Shown: piece after piece, positions 1 through 7,660 of the stretch
Layout: each line of letters opens with the position of its first letter
Position numbering within the stretch: position 1 is the stretch's first letter
Assembly (NCBI RefSeq): GCF_008327685.1
Contig: NZ_BDDE01000013.1
Span: 434,001-498,000, forward strand
Length of the DNA: 64,000 nt
Direction of reading: 5' to 3'
Source: Actinomadura sp. K4S16
Lineage (GTDB): Bacteria; Actinomycetota; Actinomycetes; Streptosporangiales; Streptosporangiaceae
Translations under genes and position numbers: made by a program
Notes under the pieces: generated by a model
What the model was told of the DNA's origin: nothing
The model's input: only the letters and a program-made list of their open reading frames with translations
Databases searched by the model: none

Positions 1-106
1 CCAGTGCGACGACCTCGACCAGGCGCTGGCCTGGGGCGAGAAGTGCGCGCTGGCCTGCGGGTCCCCGATCGAGGTGCGCCCGTTCGAAGACGCCCAGTGG
101 AGATGA
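1..106 (+). CDS. YciI/DGPF-domain protein, C-terminal end only
   Basis: An open frame enters from the left edge and ends at a TGA at 104-106. The 34 visible residues include a stretch reading ALAWGEKCALACGSPIEVRPF, which matches the C-terminus of YCII-related DGPF-domain proteins. It overlaps the next start by 4 bases (ATGA). In actinobacteria such proteins are commonly encoded directly next to ECF42 sigma factors, which is the arrangement here, so the assignment rests on sequence and context together. The biochemical role of the family is unknown. Confidence 0.7.
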   Translation, partial: QCDDLDQALAWGEKCALACGSPIEVRPFEDAQWR

Positions 107-1299
107 GCACGGATCTGGACGCCGTCTACCGGGCGGAGTACGGGCGGTGCGTGGCCACGCTGACGCGCTTCCTCGGCGACATCGGGCTCGCCGAGGAGGC
201 CGTGCAGGACGCGTTCGCGGTCGCCCTCCAGAAGTGGGACGAGCCGCCGCCCAATCCGGGCGCGTGGATCGTGACCACCGCCCGCAACCGGGCGATCGAC
301 CGCCTGCGCCGCGAGTCCACCCGCGAGGCGCGCCACGCGCAGGCGCTGCTGCTGCACCAGGCCGACGAGCCGGAGGAGGCGGGGCCGGTGCGCGACGACC
401 AGCTCCGCATGATCTTCACCTGCTGCCACCCGGCGCTGTCGCCGCTCGCGCGGACCGCGCTGACCCTGCGCCTGCTCGGCGGGCTGGAGGTCGCCGAGAT
501 CGCGCGGGCCCACCTGGTGCCGGAGGCGACCGTCGCCCAGCGGATCGTCCGCGCGAAGAAGAAGATCCGCGACGCCGGCATCCCCTACCGGGTGCCCCGC
601 GCCGCCGAGCTCCCCGACCGGCTGGACTCGGTGCTCACCGTGCTCTACCTCATTTTCAACGAGGGGTACGCGGCCACGTCGGGGGAACTGCTGCGGACGG
701 ACCTGTGCCAGGAGGCCGTCCGGCTGGCCAGGGCGCTCGCGGAGCTGATGCCCGACGAGCCGGAGGCGGTCGGGCTGCTGGCGCTCCTCCTGCTCACCGA
801 GGCGCGGCGGCCGGCGCGGACGGGGCCCTCGGGTGAGCTGGTGGTGCTCGCCGAGCAGGACCGGTCGCGGTGGAACCGGGAGCTGATCGCCGAGGGGCAC
901 GAGCTGGTGCGGTGGTGCCTGCGCCGCGGCCGGCCGGGGCCCTACCAGCTGCAGGCCGCGATCAACGCCGTGCACACCGACGGGCCCGCGACCGACTGGG
1001 CGCAGGTGCTGGCGCTCTACGACCAGCTGCTGCGGCACTCCCCGACCCCGGTCGTGGCGCTCAACCGCGCCGTCGCCGTCGCGGAGGTGCACGGGCCGGC
1101 GGCGGCGCTGGCCATCGTCGACGAGCTGGACCTGCCGGGCTACCACCTGCTGCCCGCCGCCCGCGCGGACCTCCTCGCCCGCCTCGGCCGTACCGCCGAA
1201 GCCGTCGCCGCCTACGACGAGGCGATCACCCTGGCCTCCAACGACACCGAACGGACCTTCCTGCGGACGCGGCGGGCGCGCCTGGCCCCGGACGGCTGA
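103..1299 (+). CDS. ECF sigma factor, ECF42/DUF6596 type
   Basis: A 398-residue alternative RNA polymerase sigma factor. The N-terminal third carries sigma region 2 (EEAVQDAFAVALQKW, then WIVTTARNRAIDRLRR) and region 4 (ALTLRLLGGLEVAEIARA and the following helix). The rest, with LIFNEGYAA and many helical repeats, is the long C-terminal DUF6596/TPR-like extension that defines ECF42, so the protein is about twice the length of a minimal ECF factor. The start at 103 was chosen because it overlaps the upstream DGPF stop as ATGA; the frame is open further upstream but only through the DGPF gene. No anti-sigma gene is adjacent. The regulon is unknown. Confidence 0.88.
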   Translation: MSTDLDAVYRAEYGRCVATLTRFLGDIGLAEEAVQDAFAVALQKWDEPPPNPGAWIVTTARNRAIDRLRRESTREARHAQALLLHQADEPEEAGPVRDDQLRMIFTCCHPALSPLARTALTLRLLGGLEVAEIARAHLVPEATVAQRIVRAKKKIRDAGIPYRVPRAAELPDRLDSVLTVLYLIFNEGYAATSGELLRTDLCQEAVRLARALAELMPDEPEAVGLLALLLLTEARRPARTGPSGELVVLAEQDRSRWNRELIAEGHELVRWCLRRGRPGPYQLQAAINAVHTDGPATDWAQVLALYDQLLRHSPTPVVALNRAVAVAEVHGPAAALAIVDELDLPGYHLLPAARADLLARLGRTAEAVAAYDEAITLASNDTERTFLRTRRARLAPDG

Positions 1300-1392
1300 A
1301 CGACGACCGGCCGACTGGCCGGTCCACCTGGCGGTCGAGGACGGCCAGGCGCAGACCTCCGCGGATCCGGCCGGTCGTGGCAGGCGGCGGAG

Positions 1393-1414
1393 GATTCGCA
1401 AATATTTTCGAATC
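1393..1414. promoter_or_regulatory. 22-bp near-perfect palindrome before the MFS gene
   Basis: Arms GATTCG and CGAATC enclose an AT-rich core. Only one symmetric base pair breaks the dyad. It lies 40 bases before the start of the MFS exporter in an AT-rich island within GC-rich DNA. The size and symmetry fit a TetR- or MarR-type operator. No regulator gene is adjacent. Confidence 0.6.
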
Positions 1415-1453
1415 GAGCGATGAGTTTCGGTGGCGAGGGGGGTCTATCCCGGT

Positions 1454-2971
1454 ATGACGACAACGCATGAGCAAGCAGGCGACGGGTCGACGGGGGCCGA
1501 GGCCGCGGGAGGCGGGCGGACGTCCAGGACGCCCGCGGTGGTGCGGCTGCTGGTGATGGCGACGTTCGTGGTCATCCTGAACGAGACGGTCATGATCAAC
1601 GCGATCCCGCGGCTGATGGCGGACATGGACGTCACCGAGCAGGCGGCGCAGTGGCTCTCCACGGCGTTCATGCTGACGATGGCCGCGGTGATCCCGGTGA
1701 CGGGCTGGTTCCTGCAGCGGGTCAGCACCCGCCGCGCCTACGCCACCGCGATGGGCGTCTTCCTCGCCGGCACGGCGCTGGCGGCGGCCGCGCCGGCGTT
1801 CGAGGTGCTGCTGCTCGCGCGGATCGTCCAGGCGACCGGCACCGCGGTGATGATGCCGCTGCTGATGACGACGCTGATGACCGTCGTGCCGGAGCGCGAC
1901 CGCGGCCGCGTGATGGGCGCCGTGACCATGGCGATCTCGGTCGCGCCGGCGATGGGCCCGGCGGTGTCCGGCCTGATCCTGCAGCTCGGCTCGTGGCGGC
2001 TGCTGTTCGCGGCGGTGCTGCCGGTCGCGGCCCTGATCACCTGGCGCGGCCTGGCGCGGCTGGAGAACGTCGGGGAGCCGCGGCCGGGGACGATCGACTG
2101 GTTCAGCGTCGCGGCCGCCGCCGCCGGGTTCGGCTCGCTGGTGTACGGGCTGAGCAGGTTCGGCCAGGGATCGGCGGCCCTCCCCACGGTGATCGTCGCG
2201 GTCGGCGCGGTCACGATCGCGGTCTTCGCGGTCCGGCAGCTCCGGTTGCAGCGGCGCGACGTCCCGCTGATGGACCTGCGGGTCCTGCGGCACCCGGCCT
2301 ACGCGCTCTCCCTGCTCCTGATGTCGCTCGGGTTCATGGCGATGATGGGCTCGATGATCCTGCTGCCGATCTACCTGCAGAACCTGCGCGGGCTCACGCC
2401 GCTGGAGACCGGCCTGCTGATGATGCCCGGCGGGCTCGCGATGGGGCTGCTCGGCCCGGTCGTCGGGCGGCTCTTCGACCGCTTCGGCGGGCGGATGCTG
2501 ATCATCCCCGGCTCGGCGGGCATCGTGCTCGCCCTGGCCGGGTTCACCCGGATCTCGGAGACGATGCCGTACTGGCAGGTTCTCGGCCTGCACTCGCTGC
2601 TCATGGTGTCGCTGGCGGCGGCGTTCACCCCGGTGTTCACCCTCGGCCTCGGGGCGCTCCCGGCCTTCCTGTACTCGCACGGCAGCTCCATGCTGGGCAC
2701 CCTCCAGCAGGTCGCCGCGGCCTTCGGCACGGCGCTGGTGGTGACCGTGATGGCCGGACGCGCCGAGAGCCGGATCGCGGACGGGGTCTCCGCCGCGCTC
2801 GCCCAGCTCGACGGGATGCGTCTGGCGTTCGTCATCAGCGCCGCGCTGTCCCTGGCGATGGTCGGGGTCGCGTTCCTGCTGCCCAAGCGCGTCAAGGCCG
2901 CCGGCGAGGCGCCGCTGACGGCCGAGGAGCCGGACGCCGCCGACCGGCTCCTGGAACCCGCCGCCCACTGA
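1454..2971 (+). CDS. MFS exporter, DHA2 (EmrB/QacA) family
   Basis: A 505-residue membrane transporter with about 14 predicted hydrophobic segments, typical of proton-driven drug exporters of the DHA2 family. Family signs are VILNETVMINAIPRLMADM in the first helix and WLSTAFMLTMAAVIPVTGW in the second. The central loop RLENVGEPRPGTIDW leads into the extra helices. The ATG at 1454 was preferred over an in-frame alternative at 1430 because the protein then begins just before the hydrophilic N-terminus. A 22-bp palindrome sits 40 bases upstream, so control by a small-molecule-responsive repressor is likely. The substrate cannot be read from sequence. Confidence 0.85.
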   Translation: MTTTHEQAGDGSTGAEAAGGGRTSRTPAVVRLLVMATFVVILNETVMINAIPRLMADMDVTEQAAQWLSTAFMLTMAAVIPVTGWFLQRVSTRRAYATAMGVFLAGTALAAAAPAFEVLLLARIVQATGTAVMMPLLMTTLMTVVPERDRGRVMGAVTMAISVAPAMGPAVSGLILQLGSWRLLFAAVLPVAALITWRGLARLENVGEPRPGTIDWFSVAAAAAGFGSLVYGLSRFGQGSAALPTVIVAVGAVTIAVFAVRQLRLQRRDVPLMDLRVLRHPAYALSLLLMSLGFMAMMGSMILLPIYLQNLRGLTPLETGLLMMPGGLAMGLLGPVVGRLFDRFGGRMLIIPGSAGIVLALAGFTRISETMPYWQVLGLHSLLMVSLAAAFTPVFTLGLGALPAFLYSHGSSMLGTLQQVAAAFGTALVVTVMAGRAESRIADGVSAALAQLDGMRLAFVISAALSLAMVGVAFLLPKRVKAAGEAPLTAEEPDAADRLLEPAAH

Positions 2972-2988
2972 ACGAGCGGTGCCTGCCC

Positions 2989-3028
2989 CACGGGCCGACG
3001 GCGAGCCTCACGCTCGCCTCGGCCCGTG
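2989..3028. terminator. Bidirectional terminator hairpin
   Basis: Arms CACGGGCC and GGCCCGTG, with inner arms GGCGAGC and GCTCGCC, form a long interrupted stem around a CTCAC loop. It lies between the convergent MFS gene (ends 2971) and the TudS-DUF1722 gene (ends 3044). There is no U-tract, as is common in actinobacteria. Confidence 0.75.
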
Positions 3029-3043
3029 CGTTCTGTGCCGGCG

Positions 3044-4021
3044 TCACAGGTAGTGGCGGAGGACCAGGTCGGCGGGGTAGGGGTCCAGGTAGGTCTGCTG
3101 GGTCAGGTAGTCGACTCGCTCGCCCATGGCGTGGTGGCGCAGCAGGGCGATGGGGACGCTGAGCGGGGCCTGCCCCCGCCGGTAGGTCTCGATGGCGTCC
3201 AGGAGGTCGTGGCGGCGGGTGTCGTCCAAGTGGTCGCTGAGCATCCCGAAGACGTGCTGGAGGGCGTTCATGTGACGGCCCCTTCGGGGGCGGACGGCGA
3301 GCGCCGCGCTGAACGCGTGCCGGTACCCGTCCTCCAGTTCCTCGCGCGGACGGCAGCCCGCGTCCGCGACGATCCGTCCGAGCGCCTGGTAGGCGGACGG
3401 GTCGTGCGCCAGGATCTGGAGCTTGTGGCGGCTGTGGAACGCGACCAGGTCGCGGGGCCGCCAGTCGGAGGCGAAGAGTTCGCGGAGCCGGGCGTGGGCG
3501 TAGATGCGCTCGATGAAGTGCTCGCGCAGGAGCGGGTCGCGGAGCCGGCCGTCCTCCTCCGCGGGCAGGTCCGGGAGCGCCTCGGTGACGAGGTCGGCGA
3601 ACAGCCCGCGGCCCCGGCGGTCCACGGGCTGGTCGTCGGTGCGCTCGCCGGGCTTGCCGGAGGCGTAGCGGGGCAGGCGGAACAGCCCGCAGGACGGCGA
3701 GCGCGATTTGAGCACGTAGCCGTCCAGCTCCTCCAGCTGGGGGATGCGGGTCTCCGCGAGCGCGGTCATCGCGGCGGTGTGGTCGGCCGTCCCGTCCCTG
3801 GTGACGACGTGCCCGTCGGTGTGGAGCCGCAGCGTGGGACGCGGCGCCCCGAGGCCGATCTCCATCTCGGGGCAGACCGGGACCCAGTCGACGTGGGGGT
3901 CCAGCACGTCGGTGAGGAACCGGTCGCGGCTGTGGCCGGCGTTGTACCGGACCGGCGCGCCCAGCAGGCAGCTCGACACCGCCAGCCTGGGGCGCGGGTA
4001 GGGGCCGCCGGAGGCGGTCAT
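3044..4021 (-). CDS. TudS (DUF523) - DUF1722 two-domain protein
   Basis: A 325-residue protein with an N-terminal DUF523 domain and a C-terminal DUF1722 (YbgA-like) domain from about residue 190. DUF523 members of the TudS type are [4Fe-4S] thiouracil desulfidases. Three cysteines with matching spacing are seen at residues 18 (SSCLLG), 50 (PVCPEME) and 111 (SPSCGLF). In E. coli the DUF1722 protein YbgA is encoded beside the photolyase gene, and a photolyase lies 2.3 kb away here. The start overlaps the sigma-factor stop by 4 bases (ATGA), so the two are translationally coupled. Inference: it recycles or removes thiolated uracil, such as that from near-UV-damaged 4-thiouridine in tRNA, as part of the light response. 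DUF1722 function is unproven. Confidence 0.8.
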   Translation of the reverse strand: MTASGGPYPRPRLAVSSCLLGAPVRYNAGHSRDRFLTDVLDPHVDWVPVCPEMEIGLGAPRPTLRLHTDGHVVTRDGTADHTAAMTALAETRIPQLEELDGYVLKSRSPSCGLFRLPRYASGKPGERTDDQPVDRRGRGLFADLVTEALPDLPAEEDGRLRDPLLREHFIERIYAHARLRELFASDWRPRDLVAFHSRHKLQILAHDPSAYQALGRIVADAGCRPREELEDGYRHAFSAALAVRPRRGRHMNALQHVFGMLSDHLDDTRRHDLLDAIETYRRGQAPLSVPIALLRHHAMGERVDYLTQQTYLDPYPADLVLRHYL

Positions 4022-4530
4022 AGAAGCTCTCTCATCCGGCGCAGGCCGCGGGCCGTGCGCGCCTTGACGGTGCCCAGCGGGACGGACAGCCGGTCGGCGA
4101 TCTCGGTCTGGGTCAGCTGCCCGAAGTGGGCCATCACGATCGCCTGCCGCTGCGGCATGGGCAGGACCGCCAGGGCGTCCCGGACGTCGCAGGCGGTCTC
4201 CACGGACGGCGAGGCGTCGGGCGTCCGCGCGGCGGGCAGCTCGGCGTGGTCGTCCAGGGGCAGCGTCCTGCGGTAGTGGCGGGCCTCGGCGCGGAGCTGG
4301 TCGATGGCGCGCCTGCGGGCGATGGCGAGGACCCAGGGCTCCAGGGCGCGCTCCGGATCGAAGCGGCGGCGCGACCGCCAGACCTCCAGGAAGACCAACT
4401 GGACGACGTCGTCCACGGCGTGCCGGGGCACCAGCCGGACGACGTGGCGGCGCACGAGCGGGCCGAGCACGGTGTAGCACTCCGCAAGCGCGCTCTCGTC
4501 GCCGCGTGCGAGCCGCTCTCCCAGGTTCAT
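4018..4530 (-). CDS. litS: ECF sigma factor, LitS-like
   Basis: A 170-residue minimal ECF sigma factor. Region 2 is seen at about residues 28-80 (AVDDVVQLVFLEVWRSR, then PWVLAIARRRAIDQLR) and region 4 at about 120-168 (LPMPQRQAIVMAHFGQLTQ, IADRLSVPLGTVKARTARG). It lies directly downstream of a LitR-type regulator on the same strand. In Streptomyces coelicolor the AdoCbl-binding LitR represses litS, and LitS then transcribes carotenoid and photolyase genes in light. Placement next to phr and crt genes supports the same role, but the litS assignment is by context. No LitB anti-sigma or LitA lipoprotein gene is visible; the next gene is tudS-DUF1722. A GGAAAGG Shine-Dalgarno sequence precedes the ATG. 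Confidence 0.75.
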   Translation of the reverse strand: MNLGERLARGDESALAECYTVLGPLVRRHVVRLVPRHAVDDVVQLVFLEVWRSRRRFDPERALEPWVLAIARRRAIDQLRAEARHYRRTLPLDDHAELPAARTPDASPSVETACDVRDALAVLPMPQRQAIVMAHFGQLTQTEIADRLSVPLGTVKARTARGLRRMRELL

Positions 4531-4644
4531 GAGCTGGGCCTTTCCCGGAGGAATCGTTTCAAAACTTGTTCATAGTCGATTCCAGGGGCGATGTCGAGCC
4601 ACGGAGGGTGAAGGGGGGTGCGGGCACGCGGCTTTCGCGGTGAA

Positions 4645-5577
4645 TCAGGGCGCTGCGGGGCCGTTCAAAATCTCGGTGACGGCTTGGGAAAGACTCGTCA
4701 CGAACCGGACGGAGTCCGGCAGCCGGTCCTGTCTCCACCCCGGGCCGCCGGCCAGGAGCCGCACCATGGGACGGGTGCCGGGGAGGCCGGCGAGCCAGCC
4801 CGGGTCGCCGGTCTCGGCGGTCTGCGACCAGACGAAGACGGCGCCCGGCCCGGTGCGGCGGATCGCGGCGGCGAGGGCGTCCGGGGGCACCCGCGCGCCC
4901 AGCAGGCTCGCCGCGACCCCGGCCTGCGCCAGCGCGGCGGCCAGCGCGTAAAGCGGCAGGCTGTGCTGCTCCTCCGGGGCGCAGGCGAGCACGACGGGCC
5001 GGACGTTCACCGGTTGCTCGGGCGTCGGCACCTCCGCCAGGCAGCCGAGCACCACCGTGGACAGCAGGTGCTCGACCTCGACGCACTCACCGCCCACCGC
5101 GTGCTTGCGGCCGATGCCGGCAAGGACCGGGACCATCAGGCCGTCCCAGGCCCGCACGACCCCGCCCCGCGCGATCGCGGACCTGATGGCCTCGCCCATC
5201 GCGGGGACGTCCAGCGACATCGCCGCACGGGCCAGCCCGCGGACCTCGGCCGCGTCCGCTCCGGCGGGCGGCTCCCCGACGGGGACCCGGTTGCCGCCCG
5301 CGCCGTGCCCGCGCGGCCGGCGCGGCGCGCCGGGCGGTTCGTTCCGCGCCGCGAGGGCGGCCTCACCCGGCGGGGCGCCCTCCAGGATCAGCCGCTGCAT
5401 CGCTTCGAGCCGCGCCACGTCCTCGGGCGTGTACCGGCGGTGGCCGCCCGGGCTGCGGCCGCTCGGGCCCATGCCGTACCTGCGGTCCCACGTGCGCAGG
5501 GTGGCGGCCGCGAGGCCCAGGCGCCGCGCCACCGCGCCCACGCCCAGCCCCGGCTCCCGGTCCGGCTCCCCACCCAT
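4645..5577 (-). CDS. litR: MerR-family cobalamin-binding light regulator, LitR/CarH type
   Basis: A 310-residue regulator. The N-terminal MerR DNA-binding domain covers about residues 10-80 (VGAVARRLGLAAATLRTWDRRYG, split as two helices). A four-helix cobalamin-binding cap follows (GEAIRSAI to EVEHLLSTVV), then a Rossmann B12-binding domain (VVLACAPEEQHSLPL). The histidine of EEQHSL fits the lower cobalt ligand. In the CarH cap motif W-x9-EH the EH is kept but the tryptophan position is histidine. In the LitR/CarH family, AdoCbl-bound protein represses in the dark and light breaks the Co-C bond. It faces the tspO-phr operon and precedes litS, so it probably controls both sides of the divergent region. 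Confidence 0.82.
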   Translation of the reverse strand: MGGEPDREPGLGVGAVARRLGLAAATLRTWDRRYGMGPSGRSPGGHRRYTPEDVARLEAMQRLILEGAPPGEAALAARNEPPGAPRRPRGHGAGGNRVPVGEPPAGADAAEVRGLARAAMSLDVPAMGEAIRSAIARGGVVRAWDGLMVPVLAGIGRKHAVGGECVEVEHLLSTVVLGCLAEVPTPEQPVNVRPVVLACAPEEQHSLPLYALAAALAQAGVAASLLGARVPPDALAAAIRRTGPGAVFVWSQTAETGDPGWLAGLPGTRPMVRLLAGGPGWRQDRLPDSVRFVTSLSQAVTEILNGPAAP

Positions 5578-5628
5578 GCTCTTCGGTCTCCCGTGCTGCT
5601 CCGACGGCACAGCGTAGACCCCACCGGC

Positions 5629-5654
5629 CGTGCGGTCCCCCGTGTCGTGCGGTC
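5629..5654. promoter_or_regulatory. Direct repeat in the litR/tspO divergent region
   Basis: The 9-mer CGTGCGGTC occurs at 5629-5637 and again at 5646-5654, a 17-base period. It lies in the 201-base divergent region between litR and tspO. MerR-type B12 photoreceptors can bind direct repeats, so this is a candidate LitR site. The assignment is inferred from position only. Confidence 0.35.
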
Positions 5655-5778
5655 TCTCTGGTCTTCGCCGGGACCGTCCCTCCCGGTTGCATCCCGAAGG
5701 CGCGCTGACCTCAGCGGACGCGGATCGCCGACCACCTGCGGACGTGCGGAAGCCGCCGGAGCGGGAAGGCTCCCGGCC

Positions 5779-6309
5779 ATGGAGCCGACGAACGAGCAGC
5801 ACCACGTCCGGGCGAGCGACCGGTGGGCGGTCTACGGGGCCACCACCGCGGCGGTGGCGGCGGCCGCGGCGGCCGGGGGCAAGGCGGTCGACGCCGACAG
5901 CCGCTGGTACCGGGCGCTGCGGAAGCCGCCGTGGCAGCCGCCCTCCTGGGCCTTCGGGGTCGTGTGGACGCCCCTGTACGCCACCGTCGCATGGGCGGGC
6001 GGGCGCGCGCTGCTGCGGACCCGGGGCCGCCGGCGCCGCGCCCTGGCCGCGAGCCTCGGCGTCAACCTGGCGCTGAACGCGGGGTGGAACCACCTGTTCT
6101 TCGGCCGCCGCAGCCCGAGCGCGGGGGTCGCGGGCACGCTGCTGCTGGACGCCGGCAACGCCGAACTGATCCGCCGCACGGCCCGCACCGACCGCGTCGC
6201 GGCCGCCGCCCTCGTCCCGTACGCGGCGTGGTGCGCGTTCGCCACCGCGTTGAACGGCGACATCGCCTACCGCAACCGCTCGCGCCCGCGGCTCCGAAGA
6301 CTCAGGTGA
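5779..6309 (+). CDS. TspO/MBR (CrtK-like) membrane protein
   Basis: A 176-residue TspO/MBR family protein with five predicted membrane helices. Family signature stretches are WYRALRKPPWQPPSWAFGVVW, LNAGWNHLFFGRRSP and the final YAAWCAFATALNGDIAYRN. TspO proteins bind porphyrins and tetrapyrroles and act in photooxidative-stress control; the Rhodobacter member (CrtK) sits in a carotenoid cluster. It overlaps the photolyase start by one base (TGATG), so the two are co-translated. An N-terminal cytoplasmic tail of about 15 residues precedes helix 1. Confidence 0.85.
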   Translation: MEPTNEQHHVRASDRWAVYGATTAAVAAAAAAGGKAVDADSRWYRALRKPPWQPPSWAFGVVWTPLYATVAWAGGRALLRTRGRRRRALAASLGVNLALNAGWNHLFFGRRSPSAGVAGTLLLDAGNAELIRRTARTDRVAAAALVPYAAWCAFATALNGDIAYRNRSRPRLRRLR

Positions 6310-7607
6310 TGGACACGTCGATCCTGCTGTTCACCCGCGACCTGCGGGTGCGCGACAATCCCGCTCTGGCCGCGGCGTGCGGGGCCGCGCGGGTCGTCCC
6401 GCTCTTCGTCTTCGACGACGCGATCCTGGACGGGCCGTTCGCCGTGCCGAACCGCGTCCGGTTCCTCCTCGACAGCCTGGACGACCTGCGCAGATCGCTG
6501 GCCGAGCGGGGCGGCGACCTGGTGGTGCGGCGCGGCGACCCGGCCGCGGAGACCGCCCGGCTGGCCCGGGAGACCGGCGCCCGCTCGCTGCACCTCGCCG
6601 ACGAGCGGTCGGCGTACGCGGAACGGCGCCTCGCCCGCCTCCGCGACCTCGGACTGGACGTGTCGGCGCACCCCGGCATCACGGTCGTCCCGCCCGGCGA
6701 CCTCACTCCGGCCAGCGGCGACCACTACAAGGTGTTCACCCCGTACTGGCGGGCCTGGGAGGAGGCCCGCTGGCGCCCGGCGGTGGACGCGCCCAAGGAG
6801 ATCCGGCTGCCCTCCGGTGTGGAGCCGGGCGCGCTGCCTCGGCTCGCCGACCTGGTCTCGGGCGCCCCGTCCCCCGACCTCGCGCCCGGCGGGGAGGGCA
6901 AGGGGCGCGAGCGCATGAAGGCGTGGCTGCGCGAGGACGCGGCGGAGTACGACCGGGTCCGCGACGACCTCGCCGCCGACCGCACGTCCCGGCTCAGCCC
7001 GTACCTGAAGTTCGGCTGCGTCTCGCCGCGGGAGCTGGCCGGGTCTGCGCCGGACGCCTTCCGGCGCCAGCTGGCCTGGCGGGACTTCCACCACCAGGTC
7101 GCCGCCGCCTTCCCCGACCTCCCGCGCCGCGACTACCGGCCGCGCGGCCGGAACTGGAAGGACGACGAGGACGCCTTCGCCGCGTGGCGCGACGGCACGA
7201 CCGGCATCCCGATCGTGGACGCCGGGATGCGCCAGCTCCGCCGCGAGGGGTTCATGCACAACCGCGCCCGGCTCGTCACCGCCTCCTTCCTGACCCGCGA
7301 CCTCGGCATCGACTGGCGGCTCGGCCTGGCCCACTTCAACGAGTGGCTCGCCGACGGCGACGTCGCCGACAACGCGGGGAACTGGCAGTGGGTCGCCGGG
7401 ACCGGGAACAGCACCCGGCCCGACCAGGTGATGAACCCGTTCCGGCAGGCGACGCGGTTCGACCCGCGCGGCGACTACGTCCGCAGGCACGTCCCCGAGC
7501 TGGCCGGCCTCGAAGGGGCCCGCGTCCACCGCCCCTGGGCACTGGACGAGGACCGGAGGCGGGCCCTCGGCTACCCGCCGCCCATCCTCGCCCCCGACGA
7601 CCGATGA
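6309..7607 (+). CDS. phr: Deoxyribodipyrimidine photo-lyase, class I CPD
   Basis: A 432-residue flavoprotein that splits cyclobutane pyrimidine dimers using blue/near-UV light. The N-terminal antenna-binding alpha/beta domain starts with ILLFTRDLRVRDNPAL. The C-terminal FAD domain carries SRLSPYLKFGCVSPREL, WRDFHHQV, GIPIVDAGMRQL, FMHNRARL, and NAGNWQWVAGTG followed by RPDQVMNPFRQ. Length is normal for the class. The start overlaps the tspO stop. Co-transcription behind the LitR-controlled divergent region fits the light induction known for Streptomyces phr. Confidence 0.93.
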   Translation: MDTSILLFTRDLRVRDNPALAAACGAARVVPLFVFDDAILDGPFAVPNRVRFLLDSLDDLRRSLAERGGDLVVRRGDPAAETARLARETGARSLHLADERSAYAERRLARLRDLGLDVSAHPGITVVPPGDLTPASGDHYKVFTPYWRAWEEARWRPAVDAPKEIRLPSGVEPGALPRLADLVSGAPSPDLAPGGEGKGRERMKAWLREDAAEYDRVRDDLAADRTSRLSPYLKFGCVSPRELAGSAPDAFRRQLAWRDFHHQVAAAFPDLPRRDYRPRGRNWKDDEDAFAAWRDGTTGIPIVDAGMRQLRREGFMHNRARLVTASFLTRDLGIDWRLGLAHFNEWLADGDVADNAGNWQWVAGTGNSTRPDQVMNPFRQATRFDPRGDYVRRHVPELAGLEGARVHRPWALDEDRRRALGYPPPILAPDDR

Positions 7608-7660
7608 CCCCCGCGGCGGGCGGCGACAGCCGTCCCGCGGACGACCGAACGAGGAGACGC

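Noticed and set aside
1226..2968. A 580-codon minus-strand frame across the MFS gene
   Set aside because: Arg/His/Gly-rich with no family features and fully antisense to a clear MFS exporter; a GC shadow.
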